In this document: positions 40,546 through 50,471 of the stretch, one piece after another
Layout of the letters: each line of letters opens with the position of its first letter
Position numbering within the stretch: the first letter of the stretch is position 1
Assembly: GCF_008000995.1 (NCBI RefSeq)
Contig: NZ_CP042828.1
Coordinates: forward strand, 4,764,882 to 4,828,881
Direction of reading: 5' to 3'
Length of the DNA: 64,000 bases
From: Ruania zhangjianzhongii
GTDB taxonomy: Bacteria; Actinomycetota; Actinomycetes; Actinomycetales; Beutenbergiaceae
Notes under the pieces: model-generated
The model's database searches: none
Seen by the model: the letters and a program-made list of their open reading frames with translations, nothing else
What the model was told of the DNA's origin: nothing
Program-made: the position numbers and the translations under genes

Positions 40546-40576
40546 GGGGTGGCGCGGGTGAGCGAGCGGATGAGGC

Positions 40577-42178
40577 TCAGCCCCAGACCAGGCCCTGCTC
40601 CGGGTTCTCCATGATCACCGCGACGTCGTGCAGCACGTGGGAGCCGAGCTCACCATCCACCAGGCGGTGGTCGAAGGAGAGCGCGAGCTGGGTCACCCAG
40701 CGCGGCTTCACCTTGCCCTTGTGTACCCACGGTCGCTCGGAGATCGCGCCCAGTGCCAGGATCGCGGACTCGCCCGGATTGAGGATCGGGGTCCCGGTGT
40801 CGATACCGAAGATGCCGACGTTGGTGATCGTCACCGTGCCGTCGGACATCTGCGCCGGCTGGGTCTTGCCCGCCCGAGCGGTGGTGGTCAGTTCGGCGAT
40901 CTCCGTGGCCAGCTCGTGCAACGAGAGCCGGTGCGCATCCTTGATGTTCGGCACCACCAGTCCGCGGGGGGTCGCGGCCGCGATCCCGAGGTTGATGTAG
41001 TGCTTGTAGACGATCTCCTGGGTCTCGTCGTCCCAGGCCGCACTGATCATCGGGTGCCGGCGGATCGCGAGCGTCAGCGCCTTGGCGGCGATCAGCAGCG
41101 GCGTCACCCGCACGTTCGCGAACTCCCGGTCAGCCTTGAGCCGCTCCACCAGCCGCATGCTCTTGGTGACGTCCAGAGTGACGAACTCCGTCACATGCGG
41201 TGCGGTGAACGCTGAGGCCACCATCGCGTCCGCCGTCCGGGCGCGCACACTGCGAACCGGCACCCGGGTCTGGCGACCGTCGGCGGAGACAGTGCCCCCG
41301 TCCAGCCAGGGCCGATCGTCGTCTGCCTTCTGCACGAGCCGTTCCGGCGCGGAGCGTTCCGCAGCGGCCAGGACGTCCGCCCGGGTGACGATCCCACCGG
41401 GCCCGGTTGCCGGGACCCGGCTCAGATCGATGCCCAGGTCCTTGGCCAGCTTGCGTACCGGTGGCTTCGCCAGCACCCGGAGGTCGACGGCGGGTCCCGG
41501 CGTGGCAGGTTCGCTCACGGGGGCACCGGGCTGCTCGGGCGAGGCGGGCTGCTCGGGCGAGGCGGGCTGCTCCGGCTCTGGGGGTGGCACCGATGCAGTG
41601 GGTGGTTCCGGCTCGGGTGCTGCCTGGGCGGCAGCCTCGGGCCCCACTTCGGCGCCAGCCTGGACCGCGTCGGTGGCACGGGCGGTCTCCGGCCGACCGT
41701 TCGCCCCCGGTTCCTGCGCACCGCTCACCTGCCGGCGCGGCCGGCGAGTGACGGAGGCACGCGAGGTCCCGTACCCCACCAGCACATCCCCACTGCCCTC
41801 CTGCTCGGGCGAGGCCTCTGCGGAACCCGCGTGCGCCGTCGTCGAGGTATCTCCGGACGGCTCACCAGCAGCGGACGCCCCGCTGGCCGCAGTAGCAGTG
41901 CCGCCATCCCGGCCCGCAGCCGGAGCGCCGTCACCTCCGGTGTCGATCCGAATGATCGGCGTCCCCACCTCGACCGTGTCGCCACTGGCCACCAGCAGTG
42001 CGGTGACCGTCCCCGCGTACGGGCTGGGCAGCTCCACCAGGCTCTTCGCGGTCTCGATCTCCACGATGTTCTGGTTCACCGAGATGACCTCGCCCACGCT
42101 GACCATCCAGCCGACGATGTCAGCCTCGGTCAGTCCCTCCCCCACATCGGGCAGGCGAAACTCGACGTGCTGCGGCAT
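40577..42178 (-). CDS. bkdC: 2-oxoacid dehydrogenase E2 (dihydrolipoamide acyltransferase), branched-chain type
   Basis: A 533-residue E2 core protein. One lipoyl domain comes first, with the lipoylated Lys in IVEIETAKSLVELP (about residue 45). Then a Pro/Ala/Glu-rich linker of about 140 residues contains repeated QPASPE units. The E1/E3-binding domain follows (AKPPVRKLAKDLGIDLSRVPATGPGGIVTRADVLAA), then the catalytic domain ending in LALSFDHRLVDGELG with the active-site His and Asp. It transfers acyl groups to CoA after E1 decarboxylation. ATG 42178 is the family start. It follows E1beta after 28 bases. No E3 gene is nearby. Confidence 0.93.
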   Translation of the reverse strand: MPQHVEFRLPDVGEGLTEADIVGWMVSVGEVISVNQNIVEIETAKSLVELPSPYAGTVTALLVASGDTVEVGTPIIRIDTGGDGAPAAGRDGGTATAASGASAAGEPSGDTSTTAHAGSAEASPEQEGSGDVLVGYGTSRASVTRRPRRQVSGAQEPGANGRPETARATDAVQAGAEVGPEAAAQAAPEPEPPTASVPPPEPEQPASPEQPASPEQPGAPVSEPATPGPAVDLRVLAKPPVRKLAKDLGIDLSRVPATGPGGIVTRADVLAAAERSAPERLVQKADDDRPWLDGGTVSADGRQTRVPVRSVRARTADAMVASAFTAPHVTEFVTLDVTKSMRLVERLKADREFANVRVTPLLIAAKALTLAIRRHPMISAAWDDETQEIVYKHYINLGIAAATPRGLVVPNIKDAHRLSLHELATEIAELTTTARAGKTQPAQMSDGTVTITNVGIFGIDTGTPILNPGESAILALGAISERPWVHKGKVKPRWVTQLALSFDHRLVDGELGSHVLHDVAVIMENPEQGLVWG

Positions 42179-42206
42179 CAGGCACTCTCCTCGTGGTCTC
42201 AGGCCC

Positions 42207-43226
42207 TCAGTGTGCCAGCACGCCGTCGACGGCGTGCAGCACCCGGTCCAGGTCAGGCAGGTAGTCGTGCTCCAGCTTGGCGACCGGGTAAGGCGCATGG
42301 AAACCGCCCACCCGCGCCACCGGGGCCTCGAGGTGGTAGAAGCACTCCTGAGAGACCCGTGCGGCGATCTCCGCACCGGCTCCGAAGAACACCGGCGCCT
42401 CGTGCACCACCACCAGACGGCCGGTGCGGCGCACCGATTCGGTGAGGGTGTCGAAGTCGATCGGCGAGATCGAGCGCAGGTCGACGACCTCGAGGCTGTG
42501 CCCCTCGGCCTCGGCGGCCGAGGCGGCGCGCAGCGCCGTAGCCACGCTCGGGCCGTAGGCAGCCAGAGTGACGTCGGTGCCCGGCCGCACGATCCTGGCC
42601 TGGTTCAGGCCGGCGTCGGCATCGAGGACCTGCTCCGCCGCCGAGACCTCCACATCCGCCTTGTCCCAGTAGCGGGACTTCGGCTCGAGGAAGAGCACCG
42701 GGTCCGGGCAGGCGATCGCCTGCTGGATCATGGTGAACGCGTCGGACGGGTTCGCCGGGCTGACCACGCGCAGTCCGGCGGTGTGTGCGAACAGCGCCTC
42801 CGGAGACTCCGAATGGTGCTCGACCGCGCCGATACCGCCGCCGTAGGGCACGCGGATCACCACCGGCACCTGCACGCGGCCGCGGGAGCGGTAATGCATC
42901 TTGGCGAGCTGAGTGGTGATCTGGTTGAACGCGGGGAAGATGAACCCGTCGAACTGGATCTCGCAGACAGGCCGGTACCCGGCAACGGCGAGGCCGATCG
43001 CGGTGCCGACGATGCCGGACTCCGCCAGCGGGGTGTCCACCACCCGGTCGCCGCCGAAGTCCTTCTGCAGTCCGTCGGTCACCCGGAACACGCCGCCGAG
43101 GGCACCGATGTCCTCGCCCATCAGCAGCACCTTCGCATCACGTTCCATCGCGCGACGCAGGCCGAGGTTGATCGCCTTGGCCATCGCGAGCCGCTGGTTG
43201 GCGGGGGCGGGAGCGGTGGCAGTCAT
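42207..43226 (-). CDS. bkdB: 2-oxoacid dehydrogenase E1 beta subunit
   Basis: A 339-residue subunit that completes the thiamine-diphosphate site. Motifs are VLLMGEDIGALGGVFRVTDGL (catalytic Glu for the ThDP ring), DTPLAESGIVGTAIGLAV, EIQFDGFIFPAFNQI and PVVIRVPYGGGIGAVEHHSESPEA, which are closer to branched-chain than to pyruvate E1beta. The ATG at 43226 overlaps the E1alpha stop (ATGA). Confidence 0.93.
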   Translation of the reverse strand: MTATAPAPANQRLAMAKAINLGLRRAMERDAKVLLMGEDIGALGGVFRVTDGLQKDFGGDRVVDTPLAESGIVGTAIGLAVAGYRPVCEIQFDGFIFPAFNQITTQLAKMHYRSRGRVQVPVVIRVPYGGGIGAVEHHSESPEALFAHTAGLRVVSPANPSDAFTMIQQAIACPDPVLFLEPKSRYWDKADVEVSAAEQVLDADAGLNQARIVRPGTDVTLAAYGPSVATALRAASAAEAEGHSLEVVDLRSISPIDFDTLTESVRRTGRLVVVHEAPVFFGAGAEIAARVSQECFYHLEAPVARVGGFHAPYPVAKLEHDYLPDLDRVLHAVDGVLAH

Positions 43227-44374
43227 CCGGCGGCCTCCTCGGTGTCGAAACCTTCCTGGTACTCGGTGAACCACTCCCGCTCGGCGGAAACCTGCGCGTT
43301 CTCGGTGGCGTAGACGTTCTCGAACATCCGGGAGTCCGGTGGCACCGGGATGGCGCGGCAGTAGTCGCGCACGCCCTCGCCGAAGGCTTCGGCTTCGGCT
43401 TCCAGCGCGGTGAAGAACTCCTCACCGCTGCCCTCGGCGCGCAGCAGCGTGGCGAGCCGTTCGATCGGGTCCCGGCGGCGCCACACCTCCTCGTCCGCGC
43501 GGGTGCGGTAGCGGGTGGGATCGTCGGACGTGGTGTGTGCACCCATCCGGTAGGTGACCGCTTCGATGAAGGTCGGGCCGCCGCCGCTGTGGGCACGCTC
43601 CAGCGCTTCGGCAGTGACGGCGTAGCAGGCGAGCACATCGTTGCCGTCCACTCGCACTGAGGGAACGCCGAAGCCCTGGCCCCGGTGGGACAGCGGCACG
43701 CGGGACTGCCGGGTGGTGGGCTCGGAGATCGCCCAGTGATTGTTCTGGCAGTAGAAGACCACCGGGGCGTCGTTGACGGCCGCAAAGGTCAGCGCCTCGT
43801 TGACGTCGCCCTGGGCCGTGGCGCCGTCACCGAAGTACACGACCGCAGCGCGGTCGCGGTCGGGGTCGCCGGTGCCCACGTCGCCGTCACGCTGGATGCC
43901 CATCGCGTACCCGGTGGCGTGCAGCGTGTGCGAGCCGATCACCAAGGCGTAGAGGTGGAAGTTGTGTGCGGCTGGATCCCAGCCGCCGTGGTCCTCACCA
44001 CGGAACTGGTGCAGCACCTGATGCAGGTCCACACCGCGAGTCCAGGCGACGCCGAGCTCACGGTAGGACGGGAAGACGTAGTCCTGCGGCGCCAGGGCTC
44101 GGCCCGAGCCGACCTGTGCTGCTTCTTGGCCAAGACTTGGTGGCCAGAGGCCGAGTTCCCCGTGGCGCTGCAGTGACGTGGCCTCGGAATCGAACCGTCG
44201 AACCAGGACCATGTCGCGATAGAGACCTTCCAGCGCAGCACGATCGAGATCGTCGATCCGCGGCGTGTAGGCCTCGTGGTGTACGCGTTCGCCTTCGGGG
44301 GTGAGCAATTGGATGAGGTCGTCATCCGTCTCTCCGACTGGGGGGATCGCCCCGGTGGTGTCGGTAGTGATCAC
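43223..44374 (-). CDS. bkdA: 2-oxoacid dehydrogenase E1 alpha subunit
   Basis: A 383-residue thiamine-diphosphate subunit. The cofactor motif is VYFGDGATAQGDVNEALTFAAVNDAPVVFYCQNN (GDG-x-NN). YRMGAHTTSDDPTRYR is the phosphorylation-loop equivalent and LGLWPPSLGQEAAQVGSGRAL the substrate-side helix. The DDPTRYR form and the operon order alpha-beta-E2 favour branched-chain oxoacids (Leu/Ile/Val breakdown, or primers for branched fatty acids) over pyruvate. First gene of the operon; its promoter region carries a nested palindrome. Confidence 0.92.
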   Translation of the reverse strand: MITTDTTGAIPPVGETDDDLIQLLTPEGERVHHEAYTPRIDDLDRAALEGLYRDMVLVRRFDSEATSLQRHGELGLWPPSLGQEAAQVGSGRALAPQDYVFPSYRELGVAWTRGVDLHQVLHQFRGEDHGGWDPAAHNFHLYALVIGSHTLHATGYAMGIQRDGDVGTGDPDRDRAAVVYFGDGATAQGDVNEALTFAAVNDAPVVFYCQNNHWAISEPTTRQSRVPLSHRGQGFGVPSVRVDGNDVLACYAVTAEALERAHSGGGPTFIEAVTYRMGAHTTSDDPTRYRTRADEEVWRRRDPIERLATLLRAEGSGEEFFTALEAEAEAFGEGVRDYCRAIPVPPDSRMFENVYATENAQVSAEREWFTEYQEGFDTEEAAG

Positions 44375-44400
44375 ACCGAACTCCTTATGGGTGGGGATGG

Positions 44401-44453
44401 CTTGCGCGAACCTACGCTAGCGTAGGCTACGGAAGCGTAGGTTGGAGCGCAAG
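44401..44453. promoter_or_regulatory. Nested palindromic operator upstream of the 2-oxoacid dehydrogenase operon
   Basis: CCTACGCTAGCGTAGG (44411-44426) is a perfect 16-bp palindrome. A third half-site AGCGTAGG at 44434-44441 pairs with the same left arm as AACCTACGCT...AGCGTAGGTT (44409-44443). CTTGCGC (44401) and GCGCAAG (44447-44453) form an outer pair. It lies 27 bases upstream of the E1alpha start, over the expected promoter. The half-sites suggest a TetR-family repressor binding as two dimers. Confidence 0.65.
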
Positions 44454-44579
44454 ACGTGCCATCAACTGTGCGATAGCTGTTTGTGGGAAACCTCCAACTC
44501 TGCGCCGATGAAGAGCGTCGATGAGGTGCGCGACTACTTTCCAGAGTGACACTTGGCACGCGGATTCGCTACGGATCGG

Positions 44580-44631
44580 CCCGGCGGGGCGGCAGATCCG
44601 TGCAGCCCGGCGGGGCGGCAGATCCGTGCAG
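44580..44631. repeat. 26-bp tandem repeat, two copies
   Basis: Two identical 26-base units, each starting CCCGGCGGGGCGGC and ending AGATCCGTGCAG, at 44580-44605 and 44606-44631. Position and composition resemble the other intergenic minisatellites of the window. Confidence 0.8.
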
Positions 44632-44653
44632 CCGCTCGACGCATCGCCCGCCG

Positions 44654-44700
44654 CGGAATCCACTTGGCACCTTGCAATCCGGTTGCAACTGGATTCCGAA
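44654..44700. repeat. Dispersed REP-like palindromic element, copy 3
   Basis: A 47-base block with outer arms CGGAATCCA (44654-44662) and TGGATTCCG (44690-44698). It aligns base for base with the element at 1437-1483 at about four fifths of positions, including an inner AATCC and a TGCAA just before the closing arm. Here the inner GTTGCAAC is itself a palindrome. Confidence 0.75.
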
Positions 44701-44884
44701 GGGGCACGCCGCCATGGGCTGGCGAGAGCGGCGGGTACGCGCGATTGGTCCGTAGCACGAAGGGGTGGGCCGCCATGGGTCGGCGCGAGATTGGCACGTA
44801 GCGAGCCTGGAGCCGCTGACTTTGCTACTCGAACCCAGCCTTGCGCCTACCTAGACCGACCACTCGCGCGAACGGGCCCTTGTG

Positions 44885-44898
44885 TGCAAGCGCTCCCA
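44885..44898. promoter_or_regulatory. LacI-family operator-like site upstream of sugar importer
   Basis: TGCAAGCGCTCCCA resembles the actinobacterial LacI-type operator TGGGAGCGCTCCCA; the right half is exact and the left half is degenerate. It is 224 bases upstream of the importer gene. The local regulator is ROK-type, so a distant LacI protein would have to act here. Confidence 0.35.
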
Positions 44899-45121
44899 CC
44901 TTGAGATAGCACCAGAAACATCACTACGACACACACGTTCCGCCGTCGTGATCGAATTGTGACCGACGAGAGGACATCTCACTCTTGACTTCGAGACTCG
45001 AACTCAACGACAGTGGAGGCCGCTCGTTCCGGCAGACGACTGATGCTCCGGGCGAGGCGACCACCACCGCCGCGGTCGTTCGCGGCGGGCCACACAGATT
45101 GATGGAGCGAAGGAGCCCAGG

Positions 45122-46270
45122 ATGCGCAAGTACCCATTCGTCGCGCTCGGCATGGCGGGGATGCTCGCCCTGACCGCGTGCGCAGGCGAAGGCGCCGGGA
45201 GCGGCGGTGACGACCAGCCGGGTGAGAGCCAGGCACCGGAGGACGTGCTAGTCAGCGTCTCGATGCCGACCCAGACCTCGGAACGCTGGATCGCCGACGG
45301 CGAAGCCGTGCAGACCGGTCTGGAAGAGGCCGGCTACGAAGTGGACCTGCAGTTCGCCAACGACGACATCCCCACCCAGGGACGTCAGATCGACCAGATG
45401 ATCACCAGTGGAGCGGACCTGCTGATCATCGCCCCGATCGACGGTACTGCGCTGTCCAGCCAGCTGGATGCCGCCGCAGCCGCCGACATCCCGGTGATCT
45501 CCTACGACCGGCTGATCCGGGACAGCGAGCATGTGGACTTCTACGTCACCTTCGACAACTACCAGGTGGGCGTCGCCCAGGCGACCTCGGTGCTGGTGGG
45601 CCTCGGACTGCTGAACGAAGACGGCAGTGAGGGCGACGCCGAGGGTCCGTTCAACATCGAACTGTTCGCCGGATCGCTGGACGACAACAACGCGCCGTAC
45701 TTCTGGCAGGGCGCGATGGACACCCTGCAGCCCTATTTCGATGACGGCACGCTGAACGTACCGTCCGGGCAGATGGACATCGAGCAGGCCGCGATTCTGC
45801 GCTGGTCCCAGGAGACCGCCCAGGAGCGGATGGAGAACCTGCTCACCTCCGCCTACAGCGACGGCACCGAGCTGGACGGCGTGCTCTCCCCGTTCGACGG
45901 CATCTCTCGCGGCATCATCACCGCCCTACAGAACGACGGGATGGGCCCCACGATCGAGGACGGCCTGCCGATCATCTCCGGACAGGACGCCGAGATCGCC
46001 TCGGTGCACCTGATCGACGAGGGGGTGCAGTTCGCCACGATCTTCAAGGACACCCGCAAGCTCGCCAACCAGGCGGTGCTGACCGCACAGGCGTTCCTCT
46101 CCGGCGCGGAGCCGGAGGCCAACGACACCGAGACCTACGACAACGGTGTTCTCGTGGTGCCGTCCTACCTACTGGAGTTCGACACCATCTACGCCGACAA
46201 CATCCAGGAGCTGTTGGTGGACTCCGAGTACTGGACCGCTGACGAGGTGGCCTCCGGCGTCGCCGAATAG
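45122..46270 (+). CDS. chvE: Multiple-monosaccharide-binding lipoprotein (ChvE type)
   Basis: A 382-residue periplasmic-type binding protein of the CUT2 class. The lipoprotein signal [20 protein letters not shown] has its lipobox Cys at residue 20 and is followed by a Gly/Asp linker. [49 protein letters not shown] and [22 protein letters not shown] match ChvE-like sugar-binding proteins (the last phrase contains sugar-contact residues). ATG 45122 follows AAGGAGCCC. It is the first gene of the importer operon, and a strong hairpin follows it. Confidence 0.92.
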   Translation: MRKYPFVALGMAGMLALTACAGEGAGSGGDDQPGESQAPEDVLVSVSMPTQTSERWIADGEAVQTGLEEAGYEVDLQFANDDIPTQGRQIDQMITSGADLLIIAPIDGTALSSQLDAAAAADIPVISYDRLIRDSEHVDFYVTFDNYQVGVAQATSVLVGLGLLNEDGSEGDAEGPFNIELFAGSLDDNNAPYFWQGAMDTLQPYFDDGTLNVPSGQMDIEQAAILRWSQETAQERMENLLTSAYSDGTELDGVLSPFDGISRGIITALQNDGMGPTIEDGLPIISGQDAEIASVHLIDEGVQFATIFKDTRKLANQAVLTAQAFLSGAEPEANDTETYDNGVLVVPSYLLEFDTIYADNIQELLVDSEYWTADEVASGVAE

Positions 46271-46281
46271 CCGCAACGCAT

Positions 46282-46311
46282 GCGGGGGTGCACCGGCCGG
46301 TGCACCCCCGC
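46282..46311. terminator. Perfect 30-base palindrome between binding protein and ATPase genes
   Basis: GCGGGGGTGCACCGG (46282-46296) and CCGGTGCACCCCCGC (46297-46311) are exact complements. The stem is very stable and no T-run follows. In such operons, intercistronic hairpins protect the 3' end of the binding-protein mRNA or stop most polymerases, giving excess binding protein over transporter. Confidence 0.75.
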
Positions 46312-46332
46312 ACCCTGATCCACGGAGGACCA

Positions 46333-47870
<1,538 letters not shown>

Positions 47871-47874
<4 letters not shown>

Positions 47875-49049
47875 CCGGAATCGCCAACGTGTGGGAGCTC
47901 GCCACACGCAATATGCGCCAGAGCGGGATCGCGGTGGCCTTCGTGGCGATCGTGGCGCTGTTCTCGGTACTGAACTCCAGCTTCCTCTCCCCGGGGAACA
48001 TCACCAACATCGTCCTGCAGTACTCCTACATCCTCATCCTCGCGATCGGGATGGTGCTGGTGATCATCGGCGGGCACATCGACCTGTCCGTCGGGTCGTT
48101 GGTGGCACTGACCGGGGCGGTGGCCGCGGTCGTGGTGATCAAGGGCGGCATGCCCTGGTGGGTCGGAGTGCTCGCTGCGATCGGGGTCGGTCTGCTGGCC
48201 GGTGCCTGGCAAGGGTTCTGGGTGGCTTATGTGGGCATCCCGGCGTTCATCGTCACCCTGGCGGGCATGCTGCTCTTTCGGGGCCTGACCTGGGTGGTGC
48301 TGGACTCGATCTCCCTGTCCCCGTTCGGTGGCACCTACTATCAGATCGCCAACGGGTTCCAGAATGGACTGCTCGGCGGTATGGGCTTCGACGCGTTCAC
48401 CCTGGTGATCTTCGCGATCGCGGTGGTCGGGTACGCGGTCACGCAGTGGCGGTCCCGGATGGCGAAGATGCGCTACCAGCAGGTGGTGGAGTCACTGCCG
48501 CTGTTCGTGATCAAGCTCGTGATCGTCGCCGTGCTGGTGATGTGGTTCGCGTGGCAGCTGGCGCACAGCCGCGGTCTGCCGAACGTGTTGATCCTGCTGG
48601 CGATCCTGATCATCGGCTACAGCCTGGTGGCGCAGAAGTCGGTCTTCGGCCGGCACATCTACGCGATCGGTGGGAACCTGCACGCTGCCCAGCTCTCCGG
48701 GGTGAAGGTGAAGCGGGTGAACTTCTGGGTGATGGCGAACATGGGCTTCCTGTCCGCCGTGGCCGGGATCGTCTACTCCTCCCGGATGAATGGTGCTCAG
48801 CCTGGCGCCGGGAACATGTTCGAGCTGGACGCGATCGCCGCCTGCTTCATCGGTGGTGCCGCGGTGACCGGCGGTGTCGGGCGGGTGACCGGCGCGATGA
48901 TCGGTGGTCTGATCATGGCGGTGATGAGCAACGGTATGCAGCTGATGGGCGTGGACCAGTCCGTGCAACAGGTGGTCAAGGGCCTGGTGCTGCTGCTGGC
49001 CGTGGCCTTCGATGTGTACAACAAGAAGCGCGCCGGCGTCGCGCGCTGA
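47871..49049 (+). CDS. gguB: Multiple monosaccharide ABC transporter permease (GguB/MmsB type)
   Basis: A 392-residue membrane protein with about ten helices. [37 protein letters not shown] and [20 protein letters not shown] are core phrases of CUT2 permeases. A large insert between helices (about residues 185-225, [18 protein letters not shown]) marks the GguB/MmsB subgroup, and [31 protein letters not shown] is also typical. ATG overlaps the ATPase stop. The channel subunit of the preceding system. Confidence 0.93.
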
Positions 49050-49086
49050 CCGCAGTCCTGGCCGGTGGCCCGCCGCCGCCGATCAC

Positions 49087-49182
49087 GCCGTGGCCGGCGC
49101 GGTGAGCCAAGCCGTGGCCGGCGCGGTGAGCCAGGCCGTAGCCGGCGCGGTGGGCTCGGCCGTAGTTGGCGCGGTGAGCCAG
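49087..49182. repeat. 24-bp tandem repeat, four copies
   Basis: Units GCCGTGGCCGGCGCGGTGAG plus four bases start at 49087, 49111, 49135 and 49159 with increasing divergence. They could be read as AVAGAVSQ repeats, but no start or ribosome site supports a protein. The array lies between gguB and the ROK gene. Confidence 0.8.
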
Positions 49183-49292
49183 GCCGGCAGTGCGGTCGGC
49201 AGGACAGCAGTTGCTGCGGGCCAAGCGGTATGCGTGGTCGGACCGGTGGCACCCGCCGCAGCCCAGGCCCCGCCGACAGTTAGACTCCAGCC

Positions 49293-50471
49293 GTGAGCCG
49301 CCTGACCGCGGGATCCCAGTCCTCGCTGCGTGAAGCCAATAAGGCGCTGCTCGTCGACACCATCAAGCAGTTCGGTGGGTTGACCCAGGTAGAGCTGGCC
49401 GATGCGACCGGTCTGTCGGCAGCCACGGTGTCCACACTGGTCAAACAGCTGACCGGTGCCGGCGTGGCTGAGGTCCGTCCCACCTCACGCAGCGGTCGGC
49501 GGGCGCAACTGGTCACCCTGGCCCGCGCCACCGGCCTCGCCGCCGGAGTACACGTGGGGCACCGCTCGCTGCGCGTGCTGCTCGGCGACTTCAACCGCGA
49601 GATCGTTGCCGAGCGGAGCATGCCGCTGCCGCAGGAGCACCCGATGGACACCGTGTTGGACCGGGTAGCCCTGCTGATCGTGGACATGCTCGAGATGGTC
49701 GCCTCCCACCTGGACGAGCTCGCCGGGATCGCGATCGGGCTCCCCGCACCGGTGGACGCCTCGACCGGCTCACTCTCGGTACGCGGGCTGTTGCGCGGTT
49801 GGGAGTCCGAGCACATCGGCGACGTGATGGGGAAACGGCTGGGCCGGCCGGTGTACGTGGAGAACGATGCAAACCTCGGCGCTCTCGCGGAGCTGACCTT
49901 CGGCGCCACCCGCCCGTATGCGGACAGCGTCTACGTACGCGCCTCCTACGGCACCGGCGCCGGGATCGTCCTCGGCGGACGGCTGCACCGCGGCTTCGCC
50001 GGAACTGCCGGCGAGATCGGGCACGTCCAGGTGGACCCGCTCGGGCGAATCTGCCGGTGCGGTCGGCGCGGCTGCCTGGACACGGTGGTGGGTGCGGAGG
50101 CGTTGCTCGCCTCGTTGCAGACCAGTCACGGCCCGCTCACCCTGCGAGATGTGATCAACCGAGCCGTCGACGGCGATCCGGGCTGTGCGCGCGTCCTCAC
50201 CGATGCAGGGCGCACCATCGGCACGGTGGTGGCCGGGCTGTGTCAGTCGGTCAATCCGCAAGCGGTATGCGTCGGGGGCGAGCTGGCCGACGCCGGCGCA
50301 GTATTTCTGGCACCCTTGACCGAGTCGGTCCATGAGCACACGCTGCCCAACCAGATCGCTCCCGTCGATGTGGTCACCTCCCCGTTGCACGGGGACGCGG
50401 TGGTCAAGGGAGCCTTGATCCAGGTACTAGATTCCACAGACGTTTTCGCCCAAGGTGGTGACGGACAATGA
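49293..50471 (+). CDS. ROK family transcriptional regulator (XylR/NagC-like)
   Basis: A 392-residue regulator. The N-terminal winged helix spans about residues 10-75 (ANKALLVDTIKQFGGLTQVELADATGLSAATVSTLVKQL). The ROK sugar-kinase-like domain follows with GIAIGLPAPVD, VYVENDANLGALAELTFG, GIVLGGRLHRGFAGTAGEIGHVQVDP and the zinc motif CRCGRRGCLDTVVG. It presumably senses the sugar brought in by the preceding importer. The start is GTG 49293. Its stop overlaps the next ATPase gene (ATGA), so regulator and ATPase are co-translated. Confidence 0.9.
   Translation: MSRLTAGSQSSLREANKALLVDTIKQFGGLTQVELADATGLSAATVSTLVKQLTGAGVAEVRPTSRSGRRAQLVTLARATGLAAGVHVGHRSLRVLLGDFNREIVAERSMPLPQEHPMDTVLDRVALLIVDMLEMVASHLDELAGIAIGLPAPVDASTGSLSVRGLLRGWESEHIGDVMGKRLGRPVYVENDANLGALAELTFGATRPYADSVYVRASYGTGAGIVLGGRLHRGFAGTAGEIGHVQVDPLGRICRCGRRGCLDTVVGAEALLASLQTSHGPLTLRDVINRAVDGDPGCARVLTDAGRTIGTVVAGLCQSVNPQAVCVGGELADAGAVFLAPLTESVHEHTLPNQIAPVDVVTSPLHGDAVVKGALIQVLDSTDVFAQGGDGQ

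Larger units (their letters stand above)
44454..45121. other. Long intergenic region between bkd operon and sugar importer
   Basis: About 670 bases with no supported gene. It contains two tandem 26-base repeats, one copy of the dispersed palindromic element, a pair of GCCGCCATGGG-centred imperfect repeats (about 44708 and 44770), a LacI-like operator and the promoter and leader of the importer. Confidence 0.6.

Noticed and set aside
49012-49296. A 94-codon frame translating as AVAGAVSQ repeats
   Set aside because: Overlaps the end of gguB and consists of the 24-bp minisatellite; no start signals.
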